Of a DNA stretch of 64,000 bases, positions 23,001 through 35,186 are shown piece by piece (within the stretch, counting starts at the first letter, position 1; each line of letters starts with the position of its first letter). Location of the stretch: contig NC_079205.1 of NCBI RefSeq assembly GCF_026745355.1, forward strand, positions 1,123,283 through 1,187,282, written 5' to 3'. This DNA is from Beta vulgaris subsp. vulgaris. Taxonomy: Eukaryota; Streptophyta; Magnoliopsida; Caryophyllales; Amaranthaceae. The position numbers and the translations under genes were made by a program. The notes under the pieces were generated by a model. The model saw nothing but the letters and a program-made list of their open reading frames with translations. It was not told where the DNA came from and made no database searches.

Positions 23001-24439
23001 TGCAAGTAATAATTTCCCAAACCAGATTCATCGACGGCGTTTTCAATTGGACCAATGATGAAAGTGAATCATTCTAACAATCAGATGAAACAACCAAGAC
23101 AGAAACAAAGGCGTAACTAGTTTAAATACTGTTTCACCCTACCACAGTGAAAACACAACTGTGGCAAAACTTGAAAAATCCTAAGACTCGAACACAATAG
23201 TCACTAAATTTTGCCACAGAAAAAGAACTACCAAAATCTTGGCAGCTACATCATCTAAAGTTGCTTTCTTTGTGCTTCTCTTAGCATTTGGTATAATGCC
23301 ACTCAATGCAAACCCTTCAGCCCCAAAAAAACAAGGCAGTTGACACTACCATGATATATTAACTACAATGTCGCAATGCGCTATTGATAGTCACATGATA
23401 AGAATCATTAACTGATACAGAAACATAGGGAAGCAAGCGAATTAGGTTCTAAACTTGTAAGACCCAATCTCCCAGCAGCAGCATCCTCCAAGTGGAAGCT
23501 TCGGGCCTTAAAGAAGGTCTAAAAGGAGCATCTTTCTTGGAAATTAGTACCCTGATTGTCGAGGGTGACAATCTGGCTGTTACTAGTTCCCAAATAAAAG
23601 TTATGGATAATACCTTAGGGGAATTAACATCACTAATTGTGATGTAGAGTGGGAGCTGAGATTGCTTAATGAATCTACAGTTTAAAACAATCTACGGAAG
23701 GCCTTGCCATACATGATAGACGCTTAATTAGGAATATATGATAACAATTTCACTTAGTTAGGTGTAAGTTCAACCAAAACCAATGAGAAAGATTATGACT
23801 TTTGAGCTCATATGAGCAAAACACAATGACTAAAGGCAATTTATCTCCATAGTTGATTGAAGCTAATTTAGCAAACTATTTTCTTTAACTGTAAAGAACT
23901 CCAATTACTTGATGACAAACAAAACTAATCATAGCCAACTTCTCATATTAAATTCACAATTATGTAACCAATTAAATCCAATCAATATGCACATTGTCAA
24001 AACAATAAACACGAGAAAAATATGCCAATTATTTTATGTTATTTATTGGAAAATCATACCCATTAATTATTCAGCTAGAATGTACAAAAAGTGCAACATA
24101 AGAAGAATAATGTTAACCCAAAAAAAAAATTCCCACCTTGAAGACAATAGATGCACAGTAAAGTATATACAAAATCAAATAACCCAACAAGAAAAATTAT
24201 GTTCCTCAATTTTTATTTTTATTGTACAAAAAAAGATTACATTTAGGAAAACGAAATAAAGAAAAATAGTACCTTCCAAGGAAAGCCCTAAACCCAAAAG
24301 GGTAAGAGGCAAGAACAGAAGCCGCAGCACCTGAGACTGCAACTTTAGCTGAGAAAGAACCAAAAGAATGCAAGCTATGTGTTGAATAAAAGTTGGGATT
24401 TTTCCTCAACAGATCTAATATTACAGCAATTCCTGACAT
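20026..24439 (-). CDS. Conserved plant membrane protein, function unknown
   Basis: Minus-strand exons 24439-24273, 22911-22554, 21314-21230, 21064-20978, 20877-20635 and 20102-20026, 1017 nt, 338 aa; all introns GT-AG. I recognise it as a conserved single-copy-looking plant family without an assigned function. The N terminus MSGIAVILDLLRKNPNF has a small Ala-rich stretch that could be targeting or membrane-associated. The middle has RVAYCDAAATWNED, then LKPLSSAFHPRTFALTVLRSFLMYYLPLLEPR and an acidic EDDDEDFLDDN patch. The C-terminal third is hydrophobic (LGVAASWIVQVGVDIY; SASLVFAAIGAGVGASCI) and ends with GQWIG joined across the last intron to GCAAGDLAGP. Intron 1 carries an RNase H relic and intron 5 a Stowaway-like MITE. 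Confidence 0.88.
20352..20535. mobile_element. Stowaway-like MITE in intron 5 of the membrane-protein gene
   Basis: 184-bp element flanked by TA. The left end CTCCTCTGTCTGTAAATAA and inward-read right end CTCCCTCCGTCTTTGTCAC are imperfect inverted repeats. It lies between the last two coding exons. Confidence 0.8.
23475..23680 (+). pseudogene. RNase H-like fragment inside an intron
   Basis: Plus-strand relic within intron 1 of the oppositely oriented membrane-protein gene. It reads VEASGLKEGLKGASFLEIS (catalytic Glu), TLIVEGDNLAVTSSQ (catalytic Asp) and ends at a stop. It is the same RNase H-like type as the relic at 10.2-10.7 kb but a separate, shorter insertion. Confidence 0.7.
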
Positions 24440-26004
24440 AATTTATTCAGCTTCTTCGTTATTTGATCTTAAAATCCCAGAAAAAAATTACCCAATTCAA
24501 TCAAATCAATCTCTCTTATTAATTTTAGATGATAATAATATCCCACAGAAAATAGATTAAAATACATAAACAGGGATTATTAAAGATTCAAACTTGGGTT
24601 TTTCTTGGCACTTGTTTTTCCCTGATTTTGGTGGGTTTTTTCTTGAAAGAAGAAGACAGTCCTCTGTGGAAGACTACTGAGTCATGTTGGTAAAAGAGAA
24701 TTAGATGAAAATCGTTGGATTTTGTTGCAAGTTTTGGGTTTTGAAGGGATTTTGATAAAAGTGGTGTGAGGCAAACTTAAGTAGATTAACCAATTATATA
24801 GGGACTAGGAAGCTTTTAAAAGGCTTTGTTGCCTTGTTATTTGTCGGTTTCTTTTCACTCTTTAATTACCTCAATAATGTGAATCATCAAAACTTCAAAA
24901 AGGGATTATAGTGATTAATGAGTCATCATAGGCTCCACCCTTTAATTCTATAGAATCACAATTCAGTTTAAGTTTATCAAAGATATCTTGACCTAATAGT
25001 TAAGATTGAATTGCTGTGAACAATTGATCACAAGTTCAAGTTCAGTTTAAGTTCGATTTTCAGTAGGTTGATTAGAATAAATTAAATTTGAGAAAAATTA
25101 TTAATCAAGATCTGAAGAAGGTGAAACTTATGTAAGGTAGGATTTAAATCCAATTATTATTGTCACTTTTTCACTTATATCACTTAATATAACAAAATTA
25201 TACTAGCTTTGTTTTTTAAATATTTAATTAGAATAATACAAAATTTGCCCAATTTTTCGAAAATAATACAAACTTTTAGTTATTTTTTAATATATCAACT
25301 TTTATACTACTCTCCCGAGTCGCGACAGGTTAAAAGTAATTTTTTTAAAAAAAATTCCTCCTTCCTCCCCCACCTACACCCACCAAAAACCACCCCATTC
25401 CCCCTCCCACCCCGCCTCACAGCCGCATAAATCAGACTAGCCAAGTAGATGATCGACGTGTTTGTTTCATAGTCCTTCTCTACAATTTTCGATACTCGAT
25501 ATATTTATTTTTTCATTGTTCCAATAAATTTTTTAACTAATGGGTTAGAATATTACAAAAATATATTAATAATGAAAATTGATAAAGAAGATTAGGAGTT
25601 TGATAATTTACAAGTATAACAAACCATAATTCATAAAATCGCAAGACTTGAGATTGAATCTCGCCTAAATTCCTATCCCTCAAAATAAAATAAAAATCTT
25701 GGGTTGTCATTGGGTGAATTTTGGTGCGTATATAGCACCCTCATTCAAATCATTGCCGCCTACTCTCCTCCTCCTTCCCTCTCCATCTACAATACCAAAT
25801 GTAAGCAATTTTCTCTCTCCTCAAACCTCATCACTCTTCTTACCCAATTCAAAATTCCCCAAAAATCAAAATCAACCCTTTATACAACGAACCCAGATAA
25901 TTAAATTGATCTTAGCAACCAAAACTCAAAGTGATTAGTTAAGAAAAGGGGGAATTTTTCTTCAAATTAGGGTTTATATTTGGTTGGGTTTTAAATTTCA
26001 GAAA
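24440..26004. other. Shared upstream region of two divergent genes
   Basis: Separates the membrane-protein gene (minus, ATG 24439) from the WSS1A-like gene (plus, ATG 26005). It must contain both leaders and promoters. A C-rich stretch at 25355-25425 stands out in AT-rich DNA. No TATA box or classified element could be assigned with confidence. Confidence 0.4.
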
Positions 26005-29000
26005 ATGCAATCAGGGGATCTCAACAAAGTATGGGAAATCAAAGCTTTGAAAAGAAAACCTAAACAAGATGAAGCAATGAAAATTCTTGAACGCATTGCT
26101 AAACAAGTTCAACCCATTATGCGCAAACATAATTGGCGGGTCAAAGTTCTCTCTGAAATGTAGTATGTTTCCTGCAATTTCTTGCTCTTTAATTCTTCAA
26201 ATTTACATCATTTCACCTTCTTATTAGTGTGCAGGGGAAATTGGATGTTTTTTTCTTATAATTGTTTTGTTAGAACATTGTTCATATTTGTTGATCACTT
26301 GTTTGTCAAATGTCACACTCTTCTATTAGTTGTTGTATGGTTTTGTTATTAATGGCTGTTGATATGCTCATAGCTTTCGCATTTCGGATATACTTTTCGG
26401 GTGATTACGAGTGATTGACAATAGCATATGTTCCAAATTATAGAAGGAAAGTTTAGATGCTAGAAAGTTGTGTTCATTTAATTGTCACACACTTTTATTA
26501 GTTGTTGTATGGTTTTGTTGATAATGGCTGTTGATATGTACATTGCCTTTGCATTCGGATATACTTTTTGGGTTATTATGAGTGATTGACAATAGCATAT
26601 GTTCCAAATTGTAGGACATTATAGATGCTAGAAAGTTGTATTTTTTTTAATTGGATTAAGGTTGGTTCTAAATTCCTTTTTTGTTTGCTGATGTAAAGGG
26701 GTGTTTTTAGACTTGTCAATGGATGAAATTTTGCACCTTTGTGATTACTTGTATTGCTTCTAGTGTAAAGATATGTTATTCTTCTCCTTTAAGTTCGTTG
26801 GACACATATGGGCTATGATTGGCCTTCCTTCCCTTAGATTGTGTACCACTATTTGGTCAATTATAGCGTAACTGCTCCCTGTGCTCCTTTTTGTTGTTTT
26901 GATAAGGATATTGAGGAGAAAAAGTGTGTGAAGTTGAAAGGGAAAGTGGGACCTATTGGGCGGTATATGGGGTTAAATAATGATGAAAGGATGTGTTTGT
27001 AGACTTGATAGGGTAAGTGAGACACATTAGGTGACCATTTGGAGGTAATCAATGATAGAAGGGAATGATCCTAAGAGGTTCAATAAAAAGAAAAGGATTC
27101 AAAAGGAAAAAAAGACAAAACGGAAAGCATGAAGTAATAATTTGCCACTTTTTGAGCATTCGACTATAAGTATCAAGTCCTATTTGTGGCATTTGACTCC
27201 ATCATTTGTCGGTTGTAGTATTTCATTGGTGCTTTTTGAAGCCTTGTAATACTAATTTTTTCTATCTATATCTTAAGGACTTGTCACAGAATTGCTTAGT
27301 GCTTACCTATTGTTGTTGATTCTATAACTTCTAAAATACATACATCTTACCATCGTTTCGAGTCTTTGACACACTTTTCAATGCCGCTATAGTTCTCAGG
27401 CTGATGGGTAAAGCAGTGTTTCAGTTAATTGTCTAAGAATGGAACATGGCTATATTGAAGTTTCTTTGTTTTTTCATTTTGGTTCTACTATGCTATAGTA
27501 TCCAAGGGTGATTGATAAATTATGGGTGATCTGGGTCGAAGAGGAGTGATTGTCATTGCTTCCTCATAATGTATGGACTATTGAGTAAATATTAAATTGG
27601 ACTATGTAGTTTTATATTTGTAGTTTATGTTAATATATAGTTTTGCTTGACTATAACTGAATTTATTCATAATTGTATATCATGGAATTAATAGTTGTTC
27701 ATTGCTGGACTTGCAGTGGAAAGAGAAAGAATCTTTTGGGATTAAATGTTGGACGTGGGATAGAGGTGAAGCTGAGGCTTCGAAGTCCTAACAACGAGTT
27801 GGAGTTCTACCCATTCGATATGGTACTTGATACAATGCTTCATGAGCTTTGCCATAATGCTCATGGTCCTCATAATGCCAGTTTCTATCAGCTATGGGAT
27901 CAACTTAGAAAGGTCAGCAGCAATCTAAATATGAAATCAGTTAATGGTATAAACAGAAGCCATTATTGAGCTTGTAAAATGATACTAGTATTTAACATTT
28001 GATTGTGAATTGGCTTTGGAGTAACTTTTATTAATACATAATTTACATACATATATGGTCAAGGTTGTGCCTTAGAGACCGTGAGAAAAACAAATGGGTA
28101 GAGTTTTTTTGGAAAGGGGGTGTATGTAATTGTTGTAGGGTAATTTATATAGGTTACCCTAAGCCGTAAGTAAGCCATATCCTTGATTTCTGAGCAGGTT
28201 TTCTAATTACCTTTCTTGTCTCTTTACTTCTTTTTCCATCATATACAGGAATGTGAAGAATTGATGTCCAAGGGAATAAGTGGCGCTGGAGAAGGATTTG
28301 ATCTTCCAGGAAGACGTTTAGGTGGTTTATCTCGTCAGCCACCTCTTTCTTCCCTCCGAAAAACAACAGTTGCTGCTGCAGAAAATAGGAAACAGCTTAA
28401 ATCCCTTCTACCATCTGGACCTTTACGGGTTGGTGGTGATAGAAACATAATGTCCACATTAAGTCCTGTTCAGGCTGCTGCCATGGCAGCTGAAAGGAGA
28501 CTACGGGATGAAATATGGTGTGCTTCTGCTTCTGGTGGCCTTGATGCTGAAGAAGAGGGAGATCCTGACTCCTTAGAAACTTTAGTACTCTGTCAGCCCG
28601 GTGCTGCTAGCACCAGTTCTAAAGCTTCTAATGGTGACAATGTGCAATCTGGAGCTGCAGCATCTCGGAAAAGGCCTCAGAGTGGCAGCATTACCAATCT
28701 AATTGATTTAAGCAATGTTGAAAATTTTACCTCATCTGGTGCTCGTGACAAAAGTAGAAAAACCAGTGGTTCCTGCTCTAGTTCATCTTCTTCATCCATG
28801 GGCGTCTCAGCCTCTGGGTCGACACCTAATCATGCTGCAGGGAACAAGTTAGAAGAGGCTGTCCAGTGGACTTGTGAAACATGCACTCTGTTGAATCCTG
28901 TGAGTGTCTCCTTAGTGAATATCGTGTACCTCTTTGTCATAATATTTGCTCGTTATTACCTTTTTTGGATGCCCACTCACACCAGTAAATTGGTTTTCTC

Positions 29001-29392
29001 CCTCGTTACATATTAGTTTAGGGACTTAGGAAGAACACACTAAGCATAGAAGTTTTAATGCTTCACAGTGCACACACCATGGATAAACCGCATTGAAGCA
29101 CCTAACAAGCTAAGGACAGTCTTTATGTAAATTTTGTCAGCTCATGCAAACACTGAGGATGGATTTATATTCAATAACGTTAAACTTGGAAATTTTGCAG
29201 CCATTGGCTCCAGTCTGCGAGGCATGTGAAACCCTGAAGCCGAAAGATGCATCGGTGCAGTATAAATTCTGGTCTTGTAAAATATGTACCTTAGAGAATA
29301 GCATAAACCTGGAAAGATGTTCAGCATGTAGTGAATGGAGATACTCACGTGGACCTCCATTGACGACTTTGCCTCCTAATCTTGGTACTTGA
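26005..29392 (+). CDS. WSS1A: WSS1-type DNA-protein-crosslink metalloprotease (WLM domain)
   Basis: Plus-strand exons 26005-26162, 27717-27912, 28249-28899 and 29201-29392, 1197 nt, 398 aa. Wss1/SPRTN-family proteases degrade proteins covalently trapped on DNA, in the nucleus. Exon 1 encodes the conserved start (VWEIKALKRKP) of the WLM domain. Exon 2 has the zinc-protease motif HELCHNAHGPHNASFY near residues 93-108 (HExxH with the catalytic Glu). Exon 3 has GRRLGG, AAAMAAERRLRDEIWC and a Ser-rich linker. Two RanBP2-type zinc fingers follow near residues 324-345 (WTCETC...CEAC) and 362-385 (WSCKICTLEN...CSAC). The first finger is split by intron 3, and the frame joins cleanly. No PUB domain is present, so the WSS1A-like form fits better than WSS1B. 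The symbol is by homology. Confidence 0.93.
26311..26640. repeat. Tandem duplication (~172 bp) in WSS1A intron 1
   Basis: The segment from TGTCACACTCTTCTATTAG at 26311 to AGATGCTAGAAAGTTGTG near 26472 recurs at 26483-26640 with small differences. A local intronic duplication; no coding content. Confidence 0.85.
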
Positions 29393-31453
29393 CAGGTACA
29401 TTTTATGATTGCAATTTGGAAGTAAATAAGGCTTCAGCTGCTTAATTTCTGGTGATGTTTTTGCTCTCTAAGTTTTTTTTTATTTTTATCTTTTTCAGGA
29501 TCACAATTATTCAAGGGATGTCATTGAAGAGCTATGACAAGAGTGCATATTTTTGGTACTTATAACTTACAAGTATATGGGCTTCTTTGAATCTTGTATT
29601 GGTTGTGGAACAAATTTTTATCATTTGAAAAATTCATGAAATAGAGAAGCACACTTTCTCTTTTTCAGTTAGGTTGTATCAACTGTTTGATGATTCCTTT
29701 GTAACTTTAGTTTTGACTTAGAGGGAACATCATATCAGATTGTATATATTTAGGGGAATGAAAGTGACCCCTTTAAAAAAATGAATGAGTATTATATTTT
29801 GACATCGAGAAAGCGTACAAAATTGAGAACTAATAAAAGGTATGCCGGTACTTCGGCAAGTGAATGCAAGCTCATGGGTTTTTTTTAACCTGGTTTCGCT
29901 TACCCTTTGTTATCGTGCAGCAGTGTAGTGTTTTGGCAATAGTTTCTATATCCTCGAGAGCGTGTTTTGAGGTGGTGTTGCGGAGGCAGGTGGATCTTAG
30001 ATGGCGCACAACGATTTCTGAATCTGTGTTTATCGATATGCAGGTGCATTGTTGTTGTTTTTTATGAAAGGTGCATTGTTGTTGTTTCTGGAAAAATGAG
30101 TGAGTTGTAGCCTACACTAAGGTCTTTTTGTCTCACCTCAGTGGTGATTCTGACTAATACCAAGACACATTAGGTTCCAAGTTATACCGTATCTTCTCTC
30201 TTTCGTGTACATTATCAAAGATCGAGAATAGAAAGGTAAAAGATCAAGAATAGAAGATATAAAGTGACTGCAGTATTCAGGAATTGAAGTGCACAACAAT
30301 ATTATAACTGCAGGCTCTATAACTCAGACTTTAATTGCATCCTTTCCCCTACTTTTCATTGCACAAGATGTTTTTACAGAAAAAAAATATATGCAATTAT
30401 ACAGCTTGCAGAACTTTTTTTTGGGTGAAAAACTAGAAAATTAACCAAACCTAGCTTAAATCATGCAATTTTAACAAGCAAAAAATCCATCAAGACTGGC
30501 TTCTGGATCTACATCTGTAACCATTGACATGAGACGAATTTTACAGGTCCTACAAGAAGAAAACAATGTCAGTCTGGTACATGAAGAAAGCACACGAAAA
30601 ATACATCAGTAAAAGAAAACCAAATCTATGCCGTTGTGATTATATCTAAATCCGGCTTTAGCATCTCTTATGGGATTTCAGCAATTGTCTTATGAAAGTG
30701 GCTAAGTTTATGAGCCACGCATAAACCGAAAACACTATCATTGTAAGAATCATGGGACAATTCAGGTGTGGCTCATATCTTAGGAGCTCAAGCACTGTAA
30801 ACATGCAAATTACTGTATCCTTAATAATAGCAGAAGCCAAAGGCCCAGATTTGAATGATCATCATTCATCAGATCTCACCTGATTCTCCGACAATCAAAT
30901 TTCATGAATGAGGATAGATTACATGTGCACTATGCGCATCAAGATTCTAACAATGAATTGGACAGTGCTAATATCTTTTTCTACCATGAGAAAGCAAGTT
31001 CTGATATAAGTGCTCAAAAGTTCACATAGGGACCAATAAGTTCATATAAGGACTATCTAAGTTCAAGTTGCAACTAAATTAAGTTAAAATTAAGGCCAAG
31101 CCCACATAAGAATTTTAGAAGCACAATTAAACTAAGGCTAAGTTCACATAAGCATTTTAGAAGCGAAAAGAATGAAGTTGCCCATGAAAAGGAGAAGAGA
31201 AGTAGAGAATATGGCTTAAATACAAGATTAGGAGGGAAAAGGTCCTATTCTTTCACTGTGTTAGGTTGTGTTCTCCTCAGTCTTCACCTCCTTTTTACTT
31301 GGTTTCAAGAGAAATAATTCAGATAAGTTGAGTTCAGGGCCAATAAGTTCACGGCTAATAAATTCAAATAACTTAAGATAAGTGACAATAGTAAAGAGAA
31401 CACACCCTCAACCTAAGTACACTGATGCCTCGAGAAATTCTTACCCAAGATCT
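29393..31453. other. 3' UTRs of WSS1A and RPS10, convergent spacer
   Basis: After the WSS1A stop, GACAG|GTACATTT and TTTTTCAG|GATCAC (about 29397-29498) look like a 3' UTR intron. On the minus strand, a donor CTTGG|GTAAGAAT 12 nt past the RPS10 stop and an acceptor CTTCTTGTAG|GACC near 30551 suggest that RPS10 also has a 3' UTR intron, with its last exon ending near 30350-30480. No independent gene was recognised here. Confidence 0.45.
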
Positions 31454-34400
31454 TCAGAGCTTAACTTCCACATCGACACCTGCAGGGAGATCAAGCTGCA
31501 TCAATGAGTCAATTGTCTGGGCAGTTGGGTGCAATATGTCAATGAGGCGCTGGTGAGTTCGGATCTCGAAGTGGAATCGGGCATCCTTGTGCACATGGGG
31601 AGATTTGAGCACACAGTAAATCCTCTTCTTTGTCGGCAATGGTACAGGCCCCATAGTTTTCGCATTTGTCGTCCTTGCAGCATCCATTATCTGTTTGCAG
31701 GAGTCCTCTATCAAGGGGACCCAATACGACCTCAACTTAATTCTTATCTTCTGCTTTGGAGCCATCTGATAGTGCAAAATAAACTTATCATAAGATATAC
31801 GATGTGCCACTAAAAAGCACAACACAATACAACAGATGAGCACCAAGCCATACACCACTCAATGGTAAGGGTGAGATTTCAGCCAGTCAAATACATAAAC
31901 ATTAAATGTCACGGCATCCGGGATGTGTAGATCTAGAAGTTCTTATGTCAGTAAGGAACATTTAAAAAGGTGAAAGATCAACAACTCCGAGCTGTAAGCA
32001 TCCCAGTGAACTGAGTACATGAGACTTTTCTGATGAAGGAAGCTTATGATTGTCTCAGAAATTCAGACACCAGAACTCAGAAACAAAGGCCGACTCTCAC
32101 ACTTGCCACTCATTGATTTGCTAATTCAAAGAAGGATTTGCAATACAGGCACATGTGATCTTCCAGAGCAAGATTTTTATATCAGCTGGGGAGTGAGATT
32201 TTCAGATGGGTTGGATTAAAAGAAAGGCAGAGGGGCTTAAAGCAAGAAATATGTGGTATGTGGTATGTAGTATATGTACTATCTGAAAGTTCAACACAAA
32301 TGCTATATGAGCTATGTTAGAAAAGGTGCTTAGTTGCAACTATCAGATTGGCCAAAAAGTTGCACAATGAGCCAGAAAAGGTGGATTTAATTGTGAATGA
32401 GATTAAGTTGAAAAAAGTTAAGCAGGATCTTTAGTATATCTGTTAATGAAATTAATCCTAACCTAGTTTCATGATTTCATCTGCTATAGCCTTTTTCATA
32501 AATGTTGTTCATAGTAGCATTAGGCTAGCTGTTTCCCGTTTCTTTTTTTTTCCCTTCTTCTTCTGGAAGGGGAATTGAAGATTGTTTGCTTTCTTGTCTT
32601 TACATTTGCCTTTTGTTTTTTCTAGGGACCTCAGGCTTTGAGTAAAGGAATCCCTGAATATAGACTTTGTAGTGAGGTAAACCACCATCCCTTTGCAAAT
32701 GTTTCACTTCTTTATCTTACAGAACGATACAAAGGAACACATTCCGCCAGTCTATCCCCATGAGGCCATGCCCAAACATAATAGGGACAGAAAAGAAGGA
32801 AACGGGACCTTAGATGGGGTAAGCGACGGAGACTTTAACTTTTCCTAGATTAATTGCTAAGCTATATCTATACTATGCAGTAGGCACTGCATCTTTGTTC
32901 AATGATCCACAATCAGTACAACAAAAGGACCCTACACAAGAGATGCTATATAACATGGCCTATGTCAGTATTGAAAATGTGCTTAGAAGTTAGAACGATT
33001 AGTCTTACATCCCAAAATAGGACAATCTTCACCATCTTCTGCATACAGAACCATCCTTAAGCTACCAATAAGAGGTTTTCGGGAAACGAAAAGCCAAACT
33101 CATTTTCGACATGTTATAAATCAATTTTTTCACATAAAGGAAGCCATCAAACCTAAGGTTGTAAGCTCGTATCTTCAAGATGCTTGCAAAAATGTGAAAC
33201 TTGAAGCATGGTTAAATCTAAAATTCATTGCTAAGCATCCTTCTAGTGAAAGTGAAGACATTAAGAAATAAGGGCAGCTTGAAGTATACTCCTTCTATGT
33301 CTTTCAAGGTTCAAAGGATGTAGAAGAGAAAAGTTCTCATGGGATTTTACTTTATATTGTTTGTCTTTATACCAGATTTACCCATATAGCACAACAGTCT
33401 CTAAGTTAAAGAATTAGAAACTTGGTATCAAAAAGGCAATTAAGGGAAGAAAAGCCAAATACCTGATCGGAGTCAGCAGCAATGCTTAGTTTGGAAGTCT
33501 CAGAAGCATCCTCCTATACAACATTGCAGAGAAATCCATAAGAAAAGAAGCAACAATCAATTCCATGTTTTTCTTGATAGAAAGAAAAGGGTTTCATGAG
33601 CTCCGATTCATTATTTATTTAAATTTTGAATCAAAAGCAGACTCGTTCACTAATTTGATAATTTGCAGCGTATATGGAACTATGACATACTCATCTCAAA
33701 GATGCATAATGTATTAATGTCACATCATATAATAGCACATTGAACCAAAAGCACAACGCTTCATTTGTTAATTCTCGTTGAAATACGAAACCAACACACT
33801 AGGTAAACACACTCGACCAACACACATACGAGTTCATGAACCACTCGAGATGCACCTTATCTCAACTACTAAATCATATATTAGAACAAGCACATGTGAA
33901 CCAAAGAATTACACCTCTTGTGTTAACTCCCATCTTCAACTTAAATTAAAATCTCGAACCACAAATTAGTCAAGGAAAGAGATTTCACCTATCCAGTTTA
34001 TCATATAGCACAAATCATAGATTAACCAAGGAAAAAGAAGAAACACCCATCCACTTTATCCTTTAACAAGAATCATCAATATTGACTATCCCATCTAGAC
34101 AGTAAGCATGGACTAATGAGTTCACAATTCATAAACATAATCCAAAATCAATGATTTCTTTATCCAAACACCAAAAATTAACAACCACCCATTTTCACCA
34201 AAATGCTCAAATTACACAATTAAGATGTACCCACAACAAAACTTTGCACAAATTATTTATCCAAACACCAAAATTAACAACCACCCATTTTCACCAAAAT
34301 GCTCAAATTACAAATTCAATACATACCCACCTCAAAACTTTGCACAAAGTACACAATTACAAGTTTAAATACAAGAAATGCAAACAAACCCAAAACAACA

Positions 34401-34680
34401 AATGCTAGTTTTTCATCAAATAAAACAACTTCCGTAAATTTAAAGAAGAATTAACCTCAAGCGATTCTGGGACAGTTTCCTGAGACTCCAAAGCTTCAGG
34501 AGCAGCAAAAGTAGTGAACTTTGTGGTGGGTGAGAGTTGAAAAGGACTTAGGGTTCTTCTAAGGTTTATAAGAGATGAAGGAAGAGAGAGTGTGGAAAAG
34601 TCATGTTTGGTTGATGTAGAAGAAGTATTACGAAGAGTTAGTGGAGATAATAATGCAGCAGAAATTGAAGAAGTAGCCAT
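31454..34680 (-). CDS. RPS10: Plastid 30S ribosomal protein S10, nuclear-encoded
   Basis: Minus-strand exons 34680-34456, 33513-33463 and 31765-31454, 588 nt, 195 aa. S10 is part of the head of the chloroplast 30S subunit. Residues 1 to about 60 are Ser/Thr-rich with few acids, typical of a stroma-targeting transit peptide. Exon 2 (17 codons) is a short acidic linker. Exon 3 encodes the S10 core: [57 protein letters not shown], ending in the bacterial-type [10 protein letters not shown]. Start at 34680 (MATSSIS); an upstream in-frame TTG is not a plausible start. Intron 2 is 1.7 kb; intron 1 carries a tandem duplication. All junctions are GT-AG. Confidence 0.95.
34160..34355. repeat. ~96-bp tandem duplication in RPS10 intron 1
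   Basis: The block ATCCAAACACCAAAA...CTTTGCACAAA occurs twice in tandem (from about 34160 and 34258), the copies differing by a few bases. The plus-strand ORF over it is a by-product. Confidence 0.85.
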
Positions 34681-35186
34681 TTTTGGCAAACAAACACACC
34701 TTTATCTCTCTTTTCTTCTTCCTCCCTATGTTCTTTAGCCTACTGGTTTGGAATTACAGGGTTATGTAAATGTTATCTTCTATCCAAAAAAAAAAAATTC
34801 CTTTGTTTTTTAGATTTAACATTTCCTGATTTTTCTCAATTTTTTAAAATATGGATTTTTTTATTGGACCATATTGAAGGAATTTGAGGCATTGGGCTAT
34901 TAACATATGGGGTACTTTTGGAAGCACACATCGTAATTTGTAAGAATGAAATTGAATGCAATATTTGGGCTTTACCTTATTAAACACATTAACCCAACAC
35001 AAGACTGTCCAAACTTCAAACTTCAAAACAAAAAACCCAACATCAAGCTCTAATACGAAACAAAAGCATGCAGGATGCAGCCAAACAAAATATCAATAAT
35101 ACTGCTGAGGTCAAGGAGCTATACCAAAACAGCTAAGGTCCTATTTTCTCCTCCTTTGACTCTTTATCTGTCAGTTAATATTTTTA

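Noticed and set aside
30658..30840. 60-aa hydrophobic minus-strand ORF ending LLKSHKRC
   Set aside because: It falls inside the probable RPS10 3' UTR intron, and no homologue is recognised; a chance ORF.
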